This document shows, piece by piece, positions 8,267 to 17,025 of a stretch of DNA of 64,000 nucleotides. The position numbers and the translations under genes were made by a program. Source of the stretch: Ruminococcus sp. (GTDB lineage: Bacteria > Bacillota > Clostridia > Oscillospirales > Ruminococcaceae); assembly GCA_017620025.1 (NCBI GenBank), contig JAFZRF010000003.1, positions 83,336 through 147,335 of the forward strand, given 5' to 3'. The notes beneath the pieces are model-generated. The model was not told where the DNA came from. It was given only the letters and a program-made list of their open reading frames with translations, and did not search any database. The number at the start of each line of letters is the position of its first letter. Position 1 is the stretch's first letter.

Positions 8267-10354
8267 TTAGCGGTTTATAGTTACCTTGAGGCACTCCTTG
8301 CCGTTGAGCTTACAGCTCAGTGCGTCCGGCTGGGAGGTGCCGGCATAGAGTGTGAATTCTCCGCTCTTTACGGATCTTACACCCTGTGCATCAACTGTTG
8401 TGAAAGCGCTTTCCGGGATCTTTACCTCCACGGTGATGCTTTCGCCCTTTTCCAGTGATACTCTCCTGAAACCACAGAGACTGTGATTCGGGACAGCGTC
8501 CTCACTGTAGCTCTTGATGTAGAACTGAACCACATCCTCAGCGGCAGAGCTTCCGCTGTTGGTAACAGTTACGGAAGCGATTCCGTCAGAGAACTTCAGA
8601 TCAGAGCAGTTTATATCTGAATATGTAAGACCGAAGCCGAAGGGATAAAGAACATTATCCTCGTCGTATCTTACATAACGATATGTACGGTTTACCATGC
8701 TGTAGTCGGTGAATTCCGGAAGGAGCGAAGCGTCCTTGTAGAAGGTGACGGGAAGCTTTCCGGAGGGAGAGGTCTTTCCGAAGAGGATATTGGCAAGTGC
8801 CTTGCCTCCTGCCTGACCGGGATACCATGCATGGATGAGTGCATCGCAGTCAGCCTCGACATTTATCGCACTGCCTGCGGCGGTAACGATGATTACGGGC
8901 TTTCCGACTGCCATTACGGCTTTAACGAGCTTTCTCTGAGCCTCGGGGAGCCTGAGATCGTTCTTGTCTCCGGAGGAGAACTCGTTTCCGGTATCTCCCT
9001 CTTCGCCCTCGATGCCTGCGTCAAGTCCTACACAGAGGATAACGACATCGGAATGCTCAGCTACTATCTCAGCCTCAGCGATCCTGTCATCAGCCATACC
9101 GAGATTCATTACACGGTCTTTATAGAGATGACTTCCGACTGAGGTGTAGACCTTTCCGTCAAATTCGTCCTGTATGCCTTCGAGGAAGGTGATATACCTG
9201 TCTGCTGTGCCGTTGTAGTTGCCCTCGAGAGCAGCACGGCTGTCGGCATTGGGACCGATAACTCCGATAGACTTGATCTTGTTCCTGTCAAGCGGGAGTA
9301 TACCGTTGTTTTTCAGCATTACCATCGATCTCTCAGCACACTTCAGAGCGTACTCAACGTGCTCCTTGCATGATACGATGGAATAATCAAGTCCGTCGTA
9401 CTCCGTACCGCCGTCGAACATTCCGAGACGTACTCTTGTTCGCATCAGCTTGATGCAGGCGTTCCTGATATCTTCCTCTGAGATGAGCCCTTCGTTGTAA
9501 GCGATGAGCAGATGGATATATGTATTGCCGCAGTTGAGATCGCAGCCGGCCTTGAGGGCCATGGCAGCTGATTCCGGTGCGGTCTTGGTTACGTGGTGAC
9601 TTGTGTGGAAATCACGGATGGCCCAGCAGTCTGAAACGAAGTGTCCGTCGAATCCCCATTCCTTAAGCTTTTCCATAAGGAAGGTATTCGCACAGGCAGG
9701 TTCTCCGTTGACCCTGTTGTATGCTCCCATGACGCTCTCGACCCTGGCTTCCTTTACAAGAGCCTCGAAAGCGGGAATGTAAGTCTCTTCCATATCCTTC
9801 GGGGAAGCAACGGCATCGAATTCGTGCCTTACTGCTTCGGGTCCGCTGTGGACTGCGAAGTGCTTTGCACAGGCAGCAGCCTTGAGGACTTCCTTGTCTC
9901 CCTGGATTCCCTTTACGAATGATACGCCGAGTCTTGCAGTCAGGAACGGATCTTCACCGTAGGTCTCCTGACCTCTGCCCCAGCGGGGATCACGGAAGAT
10001 GTTTATATTGGGTGACCAGAGTGTCAGACCTTTGTATATATCCCTGTCTTCGTGTGCTGAATACTCATTGTACTTTGCACGCGCTTCGTCAGAGATGATA
10101 TCACCTATCTTGAACATGGCCTCTTCATCGAACATTGCAGCCAGACCGATCGCCTGAGGGAACATGGTAGCTGTACCTGCTCTTGCAACGCCGTGAAGGC
10201 CTTCGCTCCACCAGTTGTATGCGGGAATATCAAATCCGGGCACTGCGGGTGCATCATATCTGAGCTGGGAAGCCTGTTCCTCAAGGGAAAGGCGGTCAGT
10301 CAGATCAGTCGCACGCTCGAGCGCCGTGAGCGACTTGTCTTTATATCTTTCCAA
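8267..10354 (-). CDS. GH3 family beta-xylosidase / beta-glucosidase
   Basis: A 695-residue cytoplasmic (no signal peptide) GH3 enzyme with the (beta/alpha)8 domain, the alpha/beta sandwich domain and a C-terminal fibronectin-III-like domain. NWWSEGLHGVARAG and KHFAVHSGPEAVRHEFDA are family signatures, and the catalytic nucleophile is Asp242 in FVSDCWA. The pattern is closest to the xylan 1,4-beta-xylosidase branch, but beta-glucosidase activity is possible. I chose the TTG at 10354: CGAAAGGAGA lies 7 bases upstream, whereas the ATG at 10390 has no such site and would overlap the preceding gene. It probably hydrolyses oligosaccharides taken up by the adjacent importer. Confidence 0.9.
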   Translation of the reverse strand: MERYKDKSLTALERATDLTDRLSLEEQASQLRYDAPAVPGFDIPAYNWWSEGLHGVARAGTATMFPQAIGLAAMFDEEAMFKIGDIISDEARAKYNEYSAHEDRDIYKGLTLWSPNINIFRDPRWGRGQETYGEDPFLTARLGVSFVKGIQGDKEVLKAAACAKHFAVHSGPEAVRHEFDAVASPKDMEETYIPAFEALVKEARVESVMGAYNRVNGEPACANTFLMEKLKEWGFDGHFVSDCWAIRDFHTSHHVTKTAPESAAMALKAGCDLNCGNTYIHLLIAYNEGLISEEDIRNACIKLMRTRVRLGMFDGGTEYDGLDYSIVSCKEHVEYALKCAERSMVMLKNNGILPLDRNKIKSIGVIGPNADSRAALEGNYNGTADRYITFLEGIQDEFDGKVYTSVGSHLYKDRVMNLGMADDRIAEAEIVAEHSDVVILCVGLDAGIEGEEGDTGNEFSSGDKNDLRLPEAQRKLVKAVMAVGKPVIIVTAAGSAINVEADCDALIHAWYPGQAGGKALANILFGKTSPSGKLPVTFYKDASLLPEFTDYSMVNRTYRYVRYDEDNVLYPFGFGLTYSDINCSDLKFSDGIASVTVTNSGSSAAEDVVQFYIKSYSEDAVPNHSLCGFRRVSLEKGESITVEVKIPESAFTTVDAQGVRSVKSGEFTLYAGTSQPDALSCKLNGKECLKVTINR

Positions 10355-10376
10355 GCGAATTCTCCTTTCGGGCCTA

Positions 10377-11270
10377 TCAGCTGAGCTCACTGATATAGCC
10401 TTTTATCACGGATTCCGCATCGCCGTCTGTGCGGATAAGCTCCCATTTTTCCTTAATGACAGCTGTCTCGCCGGGCTGATACTTCTTCATCTCACCGAGG
10501 ATCTCACATTCAAGGAAGAGATCGTTGGTGTAGGTCTCGAAGTTGCAGCAGAAATCCGGATAAACTATATTCTTGTAGCCGTCAAACGACTTGCGGAGGA
10601 TCATATCGTTCTGTACGTATACGACCTGACCGCCTGTGACATTGAATCCGGCTTTGAAAGCTTTGTTATTTGACGGGTCATGCTTCAGTACTGCGTATTT
10701 GTCGCAGAGAGTGAAACGCTCGTCCTTTATGTCAGAGTAACTCCACAGGGCCATCGTCCTGTTGGGGAGAAAACCGTTGTCGTCAGTGCAAAGGGGAATG
10801 ATCTCTGTACCGCCGCCTGCAAGACCTGTTATTGACCATGGTGCGAAATCGGCGGGCTTGCCGGAGCAGTTGGTGATCCTGTTCTCGATATAAACCGTAT
10901 TGTTTTCATCCATCATGCAAACGAGACTGAACTGTTTGCCAAAGGCTGTCTTTTCGGGAGTCAGCGTAAGCTTCGAGCCGTCATATTCAACGTTGACCTT
11001 TGTATTATCCGGGAAATATGTTTCCGGCATCTTTTCCGGTGCGCACCATATGCGGTGACCGCCGTATGCGTACCATACTCCGTAGCCTTTGTTAATTTCG
11101 TAGAAGTTTCTTTCGGTATCCTCGAAGAGTATATTGCTGCCCTTGCTGAATCCGAAGAAAACTATCCTCGGGCCGACATCAACCGTCACAAGCATCTTGA
11201 TGTTGCCGTTTTCGAGGCATATACAGCGTCCGTAATTACTGTAGTTTATCTCATAACATTTTACTTTCAT
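10377..11270 (-). CDS. Galactose-mutarotase-like fold protein, DUF4380-like
   Basis: A 297-residue protein that looks like an all-beta mutarotase-like (aldose-1-epimerase superfamily) protein: GRCICLENGNIKMLVTVDVGPRIVFFG near the N terminus and a GGHRIWCAPE segment resemble the sugar-binding strands of DUF4380-type proteins. No signal peptide. It is the first gene of the minus-strand operon, 22 bases before the GH3 start, so it may act on the anomeric form of imported or released sugar. The enzymatic role is inferred from fold and context only. Confidence 0.7.
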   Translation of the reverse strand: MKVKCYEINYSNYGRCICLENGNIKMLVTVDVGPRIVFFGFSKGSNILFEDTERNFYEINKGYGVWYAYGGHRIWCAPEKMPETYFPDNTKVNVEYDGSKLTLTPEKTAFGKQFSLVCMMDENNTVYIENRITNCSGKPADFAPWSITGLAGGGTEIIPLCTDDNGFLPNRTMALWSYSDIKDERFTLCDKYAVLKHDPSNNKAFKAGFNVTGGQVVYVQNDMILRKSFDGYKNIVYPDFCCNFETYTNDLFLECEILGEMKKYQPGETAVIKEKWELIRTDGDAESVIKGYISELS

Positions 11271-11553
11271 AATATGATATGCCCCTCTCGTAAATCACTA
11301 CAATAATTATATAACTTTGTCACATATTATACTAACCAAAAATTGCGGGGCGTAAATCAAATATTGCTGAAAATGCACAAAATATTCAAACGCTCTTTAC
11401 AATAATTATCTGTTTGGTGTATAATATGCTTGAAGGATACACTATTATTTATGGATTATTTCCAAGAGGCAGCGTATTTTTCGATGTTTTACACAGAACA
11501 ATAATTGAAAATCAAAGTTTTTCATCACAATAAATGGTCAGGAGGAATATGCA
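11271..11553. promoter_or_regulatory. Divergent promoter region between the sugar operon and its AraC regulator
   Basis: An AT-rich 283-base intergenic stretch. On the plus strand TTTACA (11396-11401) and TATAAT (11420-11425) are 18 bases apart and give a ~120-base leader for the regulator. On the minus strand TATAAT (11331-11326) is a likely -10 for the operon without a clear -35 box, as expected for an activator-dependent promoter. No long operator palindrome was recognised. Confidence 0.65.
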
Positions 11554-12414
11554 ATGATAAAAAACCTATCGGGAGTATACGAAACGGTCGAATATGAGAA
11601 CCAGCGTTTCGTAATGCTCTATGACAACGAGGAGATCGAGGAGTACCCGGTACACTGGCATAACGCCGTTGAGATCATAGTACCCCTCCAGAATGGCTTC
11701 ACCGTCACATCGGGCGGAAAGGAATACCATCTTGACGAAAAGGAGATACTTATTATACCACCCGGAGAGCTTCACTCCATGCCTGCACAGGAGGGACGAA
11801 GGATCATCTTCCAGTGCGACAATGCCATGCTGAGCGGACTGCCTACGCTTGAGAACATAATGCCTGTATTCTCATCGGCTATGCACATCACTCAGGAGCT
11901 GAGCAAGGAGCTGTATGTCATCTCCCGCAAGAGCGTGCTCGATATCTATACCGAGTATTATTCCAAGTCGCCGCTTGCCGATGTACACATCTTCCTCAAC
12001 CTTCTGTCGATACTGACTGCCGCAAGGGAGTATCAGCTGTCGCTTACGGAGGCTGAGAGTGCTGCGAATGCTGTAAGCACGGATGATACACGTAAGTTCA
12101 GCCTCGTTATGAAGTACATCAACCAGAACTATATGTATGAGCTTCCGCTCGAGAAGCTTGCGGAGGTCGCCGGCTACAGCAAATACCATTTCTCCCGCAT
12201 CTTCAAGGAGTATAACGGTATGCCGTACATACAGTACATCAACAGCAAGCGTATCAAGGCGGCCGAGAGACTTATGGCCGATCCGTCGCTGTCTGTGACT
12301 GATATCGCAATGCAGTCGGGCTTTTCGAGTATAACAACCTTCAACCGTGTATTCCGTAAAGCCAAGGGCTGTACACCCACCGAATTCAAGAAAATGTTCA
12401 AGCTCAACGACTGA
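11554..12414 (+). CDS. AraC family transcriptional regulator with N-terminal cupin
   Basis: A 286-residue regulator. The N-terminal ~90 residues form a cupin sensor (YPVHWHNAVEIIVPLQNGF, then IIPPGELHSM), and the C-terminal ~100 residues hold two helix-turn-helix motifs of the AraC type (LEKLAEVAGYSKYHFSRIFKE and VTDIAMQSGFSSITTFNRVF). GGAGGAA precedes the ATG. It is divergent from the mutarotase-GH3-ABC operon and is the obvious candidate activator for it in response to an imported sugar. A terminator-like hairpin follows. Confidence 0.92.
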   Translation: MIKNLSGVYETVEYENQRFVMLYDNEEIEEYPVHWHNAVEIIVPLQNGFTVTSGGKEYHLDEKEILIIPPGELHSMPAQEGRRIIFQCDNAMLSGLPTLENIMPVFSSAMHITQELSKELYVISRKSVLDIYTEYYSKSPLADVHIFLNLLSILTAAREYQLSLTEAESAANAVSTDDTRKFSLVMKYINQNYMYELPLEKLAEVAGYSKYHFSRIFKEYNGMPYIQYINSKRIKAAERLMADPSLSVTDIAMQSGFSSITTFNRVFRKAKGCTPTEFKKMFKLND

Positions 12415-12433
12415 TGCTGTAAAGATATATGTT

Positions 12434-12469
12434 TGCCCGGAAGTGTTATGACAAGTAATGCTCCGGGCA
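12434..12469 (+). terminator. Terminator of the AraC regulator gene
   Basis: TGCCCGGA pairs with TCCGGGCA around a 20-base loop, followed by an A/T-rich tract (TTACTATTATAA), 20 bases past the stop codon. Confidence 0.65.
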
Positions 12470-12687
12470 TTACTATTATAATATATAACTGTATTTCTCC
12501 GGTACAGTGGTTTCCTGTTCATCTTTTATCCGATTATAACATATTTTATAAAGTAAATCAATGTTTTTTATAAAACTGTAACACAATTGTTACTCAACAT
12601 TTATTCTGTAACCTTTTGTAATGTGATTTCGCAGTGATACCGCTGTTTATGAAATGTAAATTTTTACGGAAAAAATCGAAAAAGCAC

Positions 12688-12716
12688 TTGCAAATAATTC
12701 CGGAATAGTGTAAAAT
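12688..12716 (+). promoter_or_regulatory. Promoter of the pgk-tpiA cluster
   Basis: TTGCAA (12688-12693) and TAAAAT (12711-12716) are 17 bases apart, about 88 bases before the pgk ATG. The preceding 12470-12687 is AT-rich with no gene seen. Confidence 0.65.
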
Positions 12717-12803
12717 AAGTATTGAATGCTGCGGCGTACTGTTCATCGGGAACGGTCTCACCCGGCAAGCAAAAGATTTTTAATACGAAAGGATGTCATA
12801 ACA

Positions 12804-14024
12804 ATGGCAGGATTAAACAAGGTAACTGTAGAGGACATTAATGTAAAGGGCAAGAAGGTGCTCGTAAGAGTTGACTTCAACGTTCCTATGAAGGACGGCG
12901 CTATCACAAACGATAACCGTATCCAGGCTGCACTTCCCACTATCAACAAGCTCGTTGAGGGCGGCGCAAAGATCGTTCTCTGTTCACATCTGGGCAAGCC
13001 CAAGAACGGCCCCGAGGCTAAGTTCTCTCTTGCACCTGCTGCTGCAAGACTTGCTGAGCTCGTTTCCGCAAAGGTTACATTTGCTGCTGATGATACAGTA
13101 GTAGGCGAGAATGCCAAGAAGGCTGTAGCAGAGATGAAGGACGGCGAGATCGTAGTTCTTGAGAATACAAGATTCCGTGGCAACGACGAGACAAAGAACG
13201 GCGAAGAGTTCTCAAAGGAGCTTGCTGAGCTCGTTGACGGACAGGTATTCGTTATGGATGCTTTCGGTTCTGCTCACAGAGCACACGCTTCAACTGCCGG
13301 CGTTACAAACTTCGTTAAGGAGACAGCTGTAGGCTATCTGATGCAGAAGGAGATCCAGTACCTCGGAAATGCTGTAGAGGATCCCGAGAGACCCTTCGTA
13401 GCTATCCTCGGCGGTGCTAAGGTTGCTGACAAGCTCAATGTTATCTCAAACCTCCTCGAGAAGTGCGATACACTCATCATCGGCGGCGGTATGGCTTATA
13501 CATTCATCAAGGCACAGGGCGGCTCTATCGGTAAGTCACTCGTTGACGACGAGAAGCTTGATTACTGCAAGGAGATGCTCGCTAAGGCTGAGAGCCTCGG
13601 CAAGAAGATCCTCCTTCCCGTTGATACAGCAATCGCTGCATCTTTCCCTGATCCGATCGATGCTGAGATCGAGGTTGAGTACGTTGATGCTGACAAGATC
13701 CCTGCTGACAAGATGGGCCTTGACATCGGACCCAAGACAGCTGCTATCTTCGCTGAGGCTGCAAAGGCAGCTAAGACCGTTGTATGGAACGGACCTATGG
13801 GCGTATTCGAGAACCCCACTCTGAAGAAGGGTACAGTTGCTGTATGTGAGGCACTTGCTGAGGCAGACGCAACAACAATCATCGGCGGCGGCGATTCAGC
13901 TACAGCAGCTATCCAGCTCGGATTTGCTGACAAGATGAGCCACATCTCAACAGGCGGCGGCGCTTCACTCGAGTACCTTGAGGGCAAGGTTCTTCCCGGC
14001 GTTGCAGTTATCGCTGAGAAGTAA
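12804..14024 (+). CDS. pgk: Phosphoglycerate kinase
   Basis: A 406-residue phosphoglycerate kinase that transfers phosphate between 1,3-bisphosphoglycerate and ADP in glycolysis. The family signature [13 protein letters not shown], the substrate segment [27 protein letters not shown] and the nucleotide-binding GGGDSATA are all present; length is normal. I chose the ATG at 12804 (before [16 protein letters not shown]) because GAAAGGA lies 10 bases upstream and the longer frame starts inside the promoter leader. First gene of a cluster with tpiA and gpmI. A weak hairpin follows the stop. Confidence 0.97.
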   Translation: MAGLNKVTVEDINVKGKKVLVRVDFNVPMKDGAITNDNRIQAALPTINKLVEGGAKIVLCSHLGKPKNGPEAKFSLAPAAARLAELVSAKVTFAADDTVVGENAKKAVAEMKDGEIVVLENTRFRGNDETKNGEEFSKELAELVDGQVFVMDAFGSAHRAHASTAGVTNFVKETAVGYLMQKEIQYLGNAVEDPERPFVAILGGAKVADKLNVISNLLEKCDTLIIGGGMAYTFIKAQGGSIGKSLVDDEKLDYCKEMLAKAESLGKKILLPVDTAIAASFPDPIDAEIEVEYVDADKIPADKMGLDIGPKTAAIFAEAAKAAKTVVWNGPMGVFENPTLKKGTVAVCEALAEADATTIIGGGDSATAAIQLGFADKMSHISTGGGASLEYLEGKVLPGVAVIAEK

Positions 14025-14039
14025 GAATAAAAACAAACA

Positions 14040-14061
14040 GGGCGGATAGTATTATTCGCCC
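14040..14061 (+). terminator. Weak hairpin after pgk
   Basis: GGGCG pairs with CGCCC around a 12-base A/T loop and is followed by TTATTGTG. The stem is short, so read-through toward tpiA is likely. Confidence 0.45.
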
Positions 14062-14099
14062 TTATTGTGATTCATCATCATCTTTTCGAGGTGATTCTA

Positions 14100-14879
14100 A
14101 TGGCTAAGTACAATTATAGACAATTGATTTGTCATTTGGAATATATTGTTGCTAAGCATTGCTGTAACAGCAATAACCTAAGTAGATATTTCAGATATCC
14201 TGTTCATTACAAAAAGAATGGTGAATGGTATTACACAAAAGGGAAATATCTCAACAATGCTCCAAGGGAATCTCTATTATCATTGCATTATGTATTCGGA
14301 TCTAATAAGTTGGACATTGGTAAAGCTCTTTCTGATATAGTCAGATTTATAGCTGATGATATAGATTCTGATACAGATTCATTAGAAAACGAAATCGTTG
14401 GTTCTTCTTTTGGCGGAAAAGAAACTATGTATTATAATGAAATGATTTGCAGGATGGAGTATTATGTTGCAAAGCGTTGTTATAATAATAGTTACTCAAA
14501 CGGATATTACTATAGGTATCCTGTAAAATATTACAGCGAAGGAACGAGATATAGAACCAAGGATGGTATTGCTAATGTTCCGACAGGCTCCCTTGGAACG
14601 ATGTATTATGATTTTGGGGCAAATCGGTTGTATATTGGAGAAGCACTTTGTGAAATAATACGATTCATTATTGATGAATACGATTGTTGTTTTGAATTGT
14701 TAGAAGAACAAAATGATGATGAAATTAAACAGATACGCATAGATGAATTAAAGCAGATCTTTTGGGATAGTTCACCGTCCGAGCGGATCGAATTACTAAA
14801 ACGAAAAGAGTATGCTGATTTATTTCCGGAATATGTTAAACTATTCAAGGAGGGAAATCCAAATGAAAGATATGATTAA
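14100..14879 (+). CDS. Hypothetical protein with internally duplicated domain
   Basis: A 259-residue protein of unknown function made of two copies of a ~85-residue domain plus a charged helical tail. Each copy opens with (M/L)xxRxxICxxEYxVAKxC, continues through a tyrosine-rich YRYPVxY segment and ends with GxALxxIIRFIxDxxD (copy 1 ~residues 1-88, copy 2 ~103-200). GAGGTG lies 6 bases before the ATG at 14100. Base composition is much more A/T-rich and codon choice (ATA, AAT, TTA) differs sharply from pgk and tpiA on either side, which suggests acquisition from elsewhere. No signal peptide or membrane helix. I recognise no family; a role in glycolysis is unlikely. Confidence 0.75.
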   Translation: MAKYNYRQLICHLEYIVAKHCCNSNNLSRYFRYPVHYKKNGEWYYTKGKYLNNAPRESLLSLHYVFGSNKLDIGKALSDIVRFIADDIDSDTDSLENEIVGSSFGGKETMYYNEMICRMEYYVAKRCYNNSYSNGYYYRYPVKYYSEGTRYRTKDGIANVPTGSLGTMYYDFGANRLYIGEALCEIIRFIIDEYDCCFELLEEQNDDEIKQIRIDELKQIFWDSSPSERIELLKRKEYADLFPEYVKLFKEGNPNERYD

Positions 14880-15084
14880 CAGAGTTAAAGACGATAATGC
14901 GACTTTCATCATATTCTCGTTTTTCTGTTTCCTGCTCGGCATGATTTGCGGCTTCTTCCTTTCACCCATCAAGAAGGGCGTTACAATCGGAAGCAACAAT
15001 CATGTGGTAAACAAGGAGACAGGCGGGCTTGTCGATACAGACGACTGGAGCCTTGATTACGACGAGGACGAGATGGAGTTCTGA
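14863..15084 (+). CDS. Small single-pass membrane protein
   Basis: A 73-residue protein with one membrane helix (FIIFSFFCFLLGMICGFFLSP, residues ~15-35), a basic juxtamembrane patch and a very acidic C-terminus (DTDDWSLDYDEDEMEF). The ATG at 14863 overlaps the previous gene by 17 bases and is preceded by AAGGAGG at 14848. Base composition returns to that of the host genes, so this is probably a native gene into whose upstream gap the AT-rich gene entered. It lies 31 bases before tpiA. Function unknown. Confidence 0.75.
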   Translation: MKDMINRVKDDNATFIIFSFFCFLLGMICGFFLSPIKKGVTIGSNNHVVNKETGGLVDTDDWSLDYDEDEMEF

Positions 15085-15115
15085 GAAGACAATAATATCA
15101 AAGGAGTAGATACTA

Positions 15116-15892
15116 ATGAACAAGAACCTGAGAAAGGCAATCATTGCCGGCAACTGGAAGATGAACAAGACAAGACCCGAGGCTAAGGAGCTTCTCGAGG
15201 CAATCAAGCCTCTCGTAGCCAACGCTGAGGGCAAGGTAGAGGTTATCGCCTGCGTACCTTTCACAAACCTCGAGACAGCTATCAACGCTACAGAGGGCAG
15301 CAACGTAAAGGTCGGCGCTGAGAACGTACACTTCGCTGAGAGCGGTGCTTACACCGGCGAGATCTCCGCATCCATGCTCACAGAGCTCGGAGTTGAGTAC
15401 GTAGTTATCGGCCACAGCGAGAGAAGACAGTACTTCGGCGAGACAGACGAGACTGTTAATAAGAGAACAGCTGCTGCTCTGAAGGCCGGCCTCAAGCCCA
15501 TCGTTTGCGTAGGCGAGCTCAAGTGGGAGCGTGAGTGCAACATCACTGAGGAAGTTATTGCCCGTCAGATCAAGCTTGATCTCTGGGAAGTATCAGCAGA
15601 GGACGTTAAGAAGGTCGTTATCGCTTACGAGCCTGTATGGGCTATCGGTACAGGCCTTACAGCTACACCTGCACAGGCTCAGGAAGTATGCGCATTCATC
15701 CGTGCTCAGCTTGCAAAGCAGTACGACCAGGCTACAGCTGATGCTGTAACAATCCAGTACGGCGGCTCCATGAATGCCGGCAACGCTGCAGAGCTCCTTG
15801 CTCAGCCCGATATCGACGGCGGTCTCATCGGCGGCGCTTCACTGAAGGCTAACGACTTCAATACTATCGTTCAGGCAGCTATCAACGGCTGA
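15116..15892 (+). CDS. tpiA: Triosephosphate isomerase
   Basis: A 258-residue TIM-barrel enzyme interconverting dihydroxyacetone phosphate and glyceraldehyde-3-phosphate. The N-terminal AGNWKMNKT carries the active-site lysine, VIGHSERRQYFGE the histidine electrophile, AYEPVWAIGTG the catalytic glutamate and the phosphate-gripping loop, and YGGSMNAGNA and GGLIGGASL the remaining phosphate contacts. AAAGGAG is 9 bases upstream of the ATG. It belongs with pgk upstream and ends at a clear terminator. Confidence 0.97.
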   Translation: MNKNLRKAIIAGNWKMNKTRPEAKELLEAIKPLVANAEGKVEVIACVPFTNLETAINATEGSNVKVGAENVHFAESGAYTGEISASMLTELGVEYVVIGHSERRQYFGETDETVNKRTAAALKAGLKPIVCVGELKWERECNITEEVIARQIKLDLWEVSAEDVKKVVIAYEPVWAIGTGLTATPAQAQEVCAFIRAQLAKQYDQATADAVTIQYGGSMNAGNAAELLAQPDIDGGLIGGASLKANDFNTIVQAAING

Positions 15893-15912
15893 TTATAGTT
15901 TTACATATTATT

Positions 15913-15945
15913 ACTGTCCGGCCGCTCAATTGGCGGTTGGACAGT
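15913..15945 (+). terminator. Terminator of the pgk-tpiA cluster
   Basis: ACTGTCCGGCCGC pairs with GCGGTTGGACAGT (with G-T and one bulge) and is followed by TATAATTTT. Confidence 0.8.
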
Positions 15946-15995
15946 TATAATTTTCGATATTCAAGAAATTAATATCGAAAAACAATAAATTTCTA

Positions 15996-16024
15996 TTGAC
16001 AAATAATAATTGATGTGGTATACT
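15996..16024 (+). promoter_or_regulatory. Promoter of the 16089 membrane protein gene
   Basis: TTGACA (15996-16001) and TATACT (16019-16024) are 17 bases apart. The leader then holds a small CAGGTA/TACCTG hairpin (16036-16065) before the ribosome binding site at 16078. Confidence 0.75.
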
Positions 16025-16088
16025 TTAATCATAGGCAGGTAAGGCATACGGCTTTGCTGTACCTGTAAATTCTTTACGAGGTGATACT

Positions 16089-16853
16089 ATGATTAAGGCT
16101 GTCAATGAAGAAAACAATAAAGAAGAAAAGGTATTGTCACCGTGGTACATCATCGACAAGCTGCTGCTGATCGTTTCGCTGATGATATCGAGTTCCTTAT
16201 GCCTTACGCACTATGCCGGGATATTTATGCCTCTTTTTGGGATATCGGTCGTACTGCTTATCCTGAACATAGCAAACAAGAAAAAATACTATATTTCCCC
16301 CGAAAAAGGAGAAGGCAGAAAAAGCAAGACTGTGATATTGCGGACTCTGGTCTACGCTGTCATTATAGGACTTATCCTCATGCCGTTCAATATGCGCAGG
16401 CAGTGGAAGTGGTTCTATCCCTTGCAGAGAAGCTTTTATGTTTCGGGCTTTGCTAAAGGGAACGCTATCGGCAGACTGCTTCCGAAAAAAATTCCCTCAG
16501 ATGCGGAGAAGTATTATGTAAACTTCCGTCCCGCTGTATTGCAGGCGAGCGGCAGTGTCGATATTAAATACTATACGGACAGGGGAACTGTTGATGAGTA
16601 TATCGGAAAGGCAGAGAAAGAATGTATCGGAAAATACGACTTCTCTCAGTATTATTTCGATGATTATACTCAGATGTGGACGGCTGACGATGAAAATACA
16701 GGTACAAGAGAAATAAACAGGTTTGCGCAGATAATCGAAGCTGATGAGGAGAACCCGGAAAACTGCGTCGTATATGTTTACGGCAATTACACTTACAATA
16801 CTGCTCTGGCGATATTCAATACCGACACTGGATATGTCAGGTTCTATTATTAG
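16089..16853 (+). CDS. Hypothetical membrane protein
   Basis: A 254-residue protein with three predicted membrane helices near residues 20-40, 43-60 and 83-103, a basic segment between the second and third (KKKYYISPEKGEGRKSK), and a ~145-residue soluble C-terminal domain rich in tyrosine and acidic residues. GAGGTG is 6 bases before the ATG. It has its own promoter and a hairpin downstream, so it is a single-gene unit between tpiA and gpmI. No family recognised. Confidence 0.75.
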   Translation: MIKAVNEENNKEEKVLSPWYIIDKLLLIVSLMISSSLCLTHYAGIFMPLFGISVVLLILNIANKKKYYISPEKGEGRKSKTVILRTLVYAVIIGLILMPFNMRRQWKWFYPLQRSFYVSGFAKGNAIGRLLPKKIPSDAEKYYVNFRPAVLQASGSVDIKYYTDRGTVDEYIGKAEKECIGKYDFSQYYFDDYTQMWTADDENTGTREINRFAQIIEADEENPENCVVYVYGNYTYNTALAIFNTDTGYVRFYY

Positions 16854-16935
16854 TCATGGATGAAATAACATGATGTTCACTTCGATACAGATGCCTGCAA
16901 TGAAGTATTCTATACAGACTCATAACTAACGGCAG

Positions 16936-16968
16936 AAACCGTATTTCCCTGACAGGGAATTACGTTTA
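16936..16968 (+). terminator. Imperfect hairpin after the membrane protein gene
   Basis: AAACCGTATTTCCCT pairs with AGGGAATTACGTTT around GAC and is followed by ATTG. It is a likely terminator, though the T run is short. Confidence 0.5.
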
Positions 16969-16972
16969 TTGC

Positions 16973-16990
16973 GTGCCGGATATCCGGCAC
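16973..16990. promoter_or_regulatory. Perfect 18-base palindrome upstream of gpmI
   Basis: GTGCCGGATATCCGGCAC is fully self-complementary and lies 35 bases before the gpmI ATG. It could be an operator for a dimeric regulator or a leader hairpin; nothing in the sequence decides. Confidence 0.5.
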
Positions 16991-17025
16991 ATATAGATCT
17001 TATTATCTTTAAAGGAGATTTTTTT

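Noticed and set aside
10355-10390. Longer N-terminus of the GH3 enzyme from an ATG at 10390
   Set aside because: It would overlap the stop codon of the upstream gene, lacks a ribosome binding site and adds residues unlike the family; a TTG with AAGGAG lies downstream.
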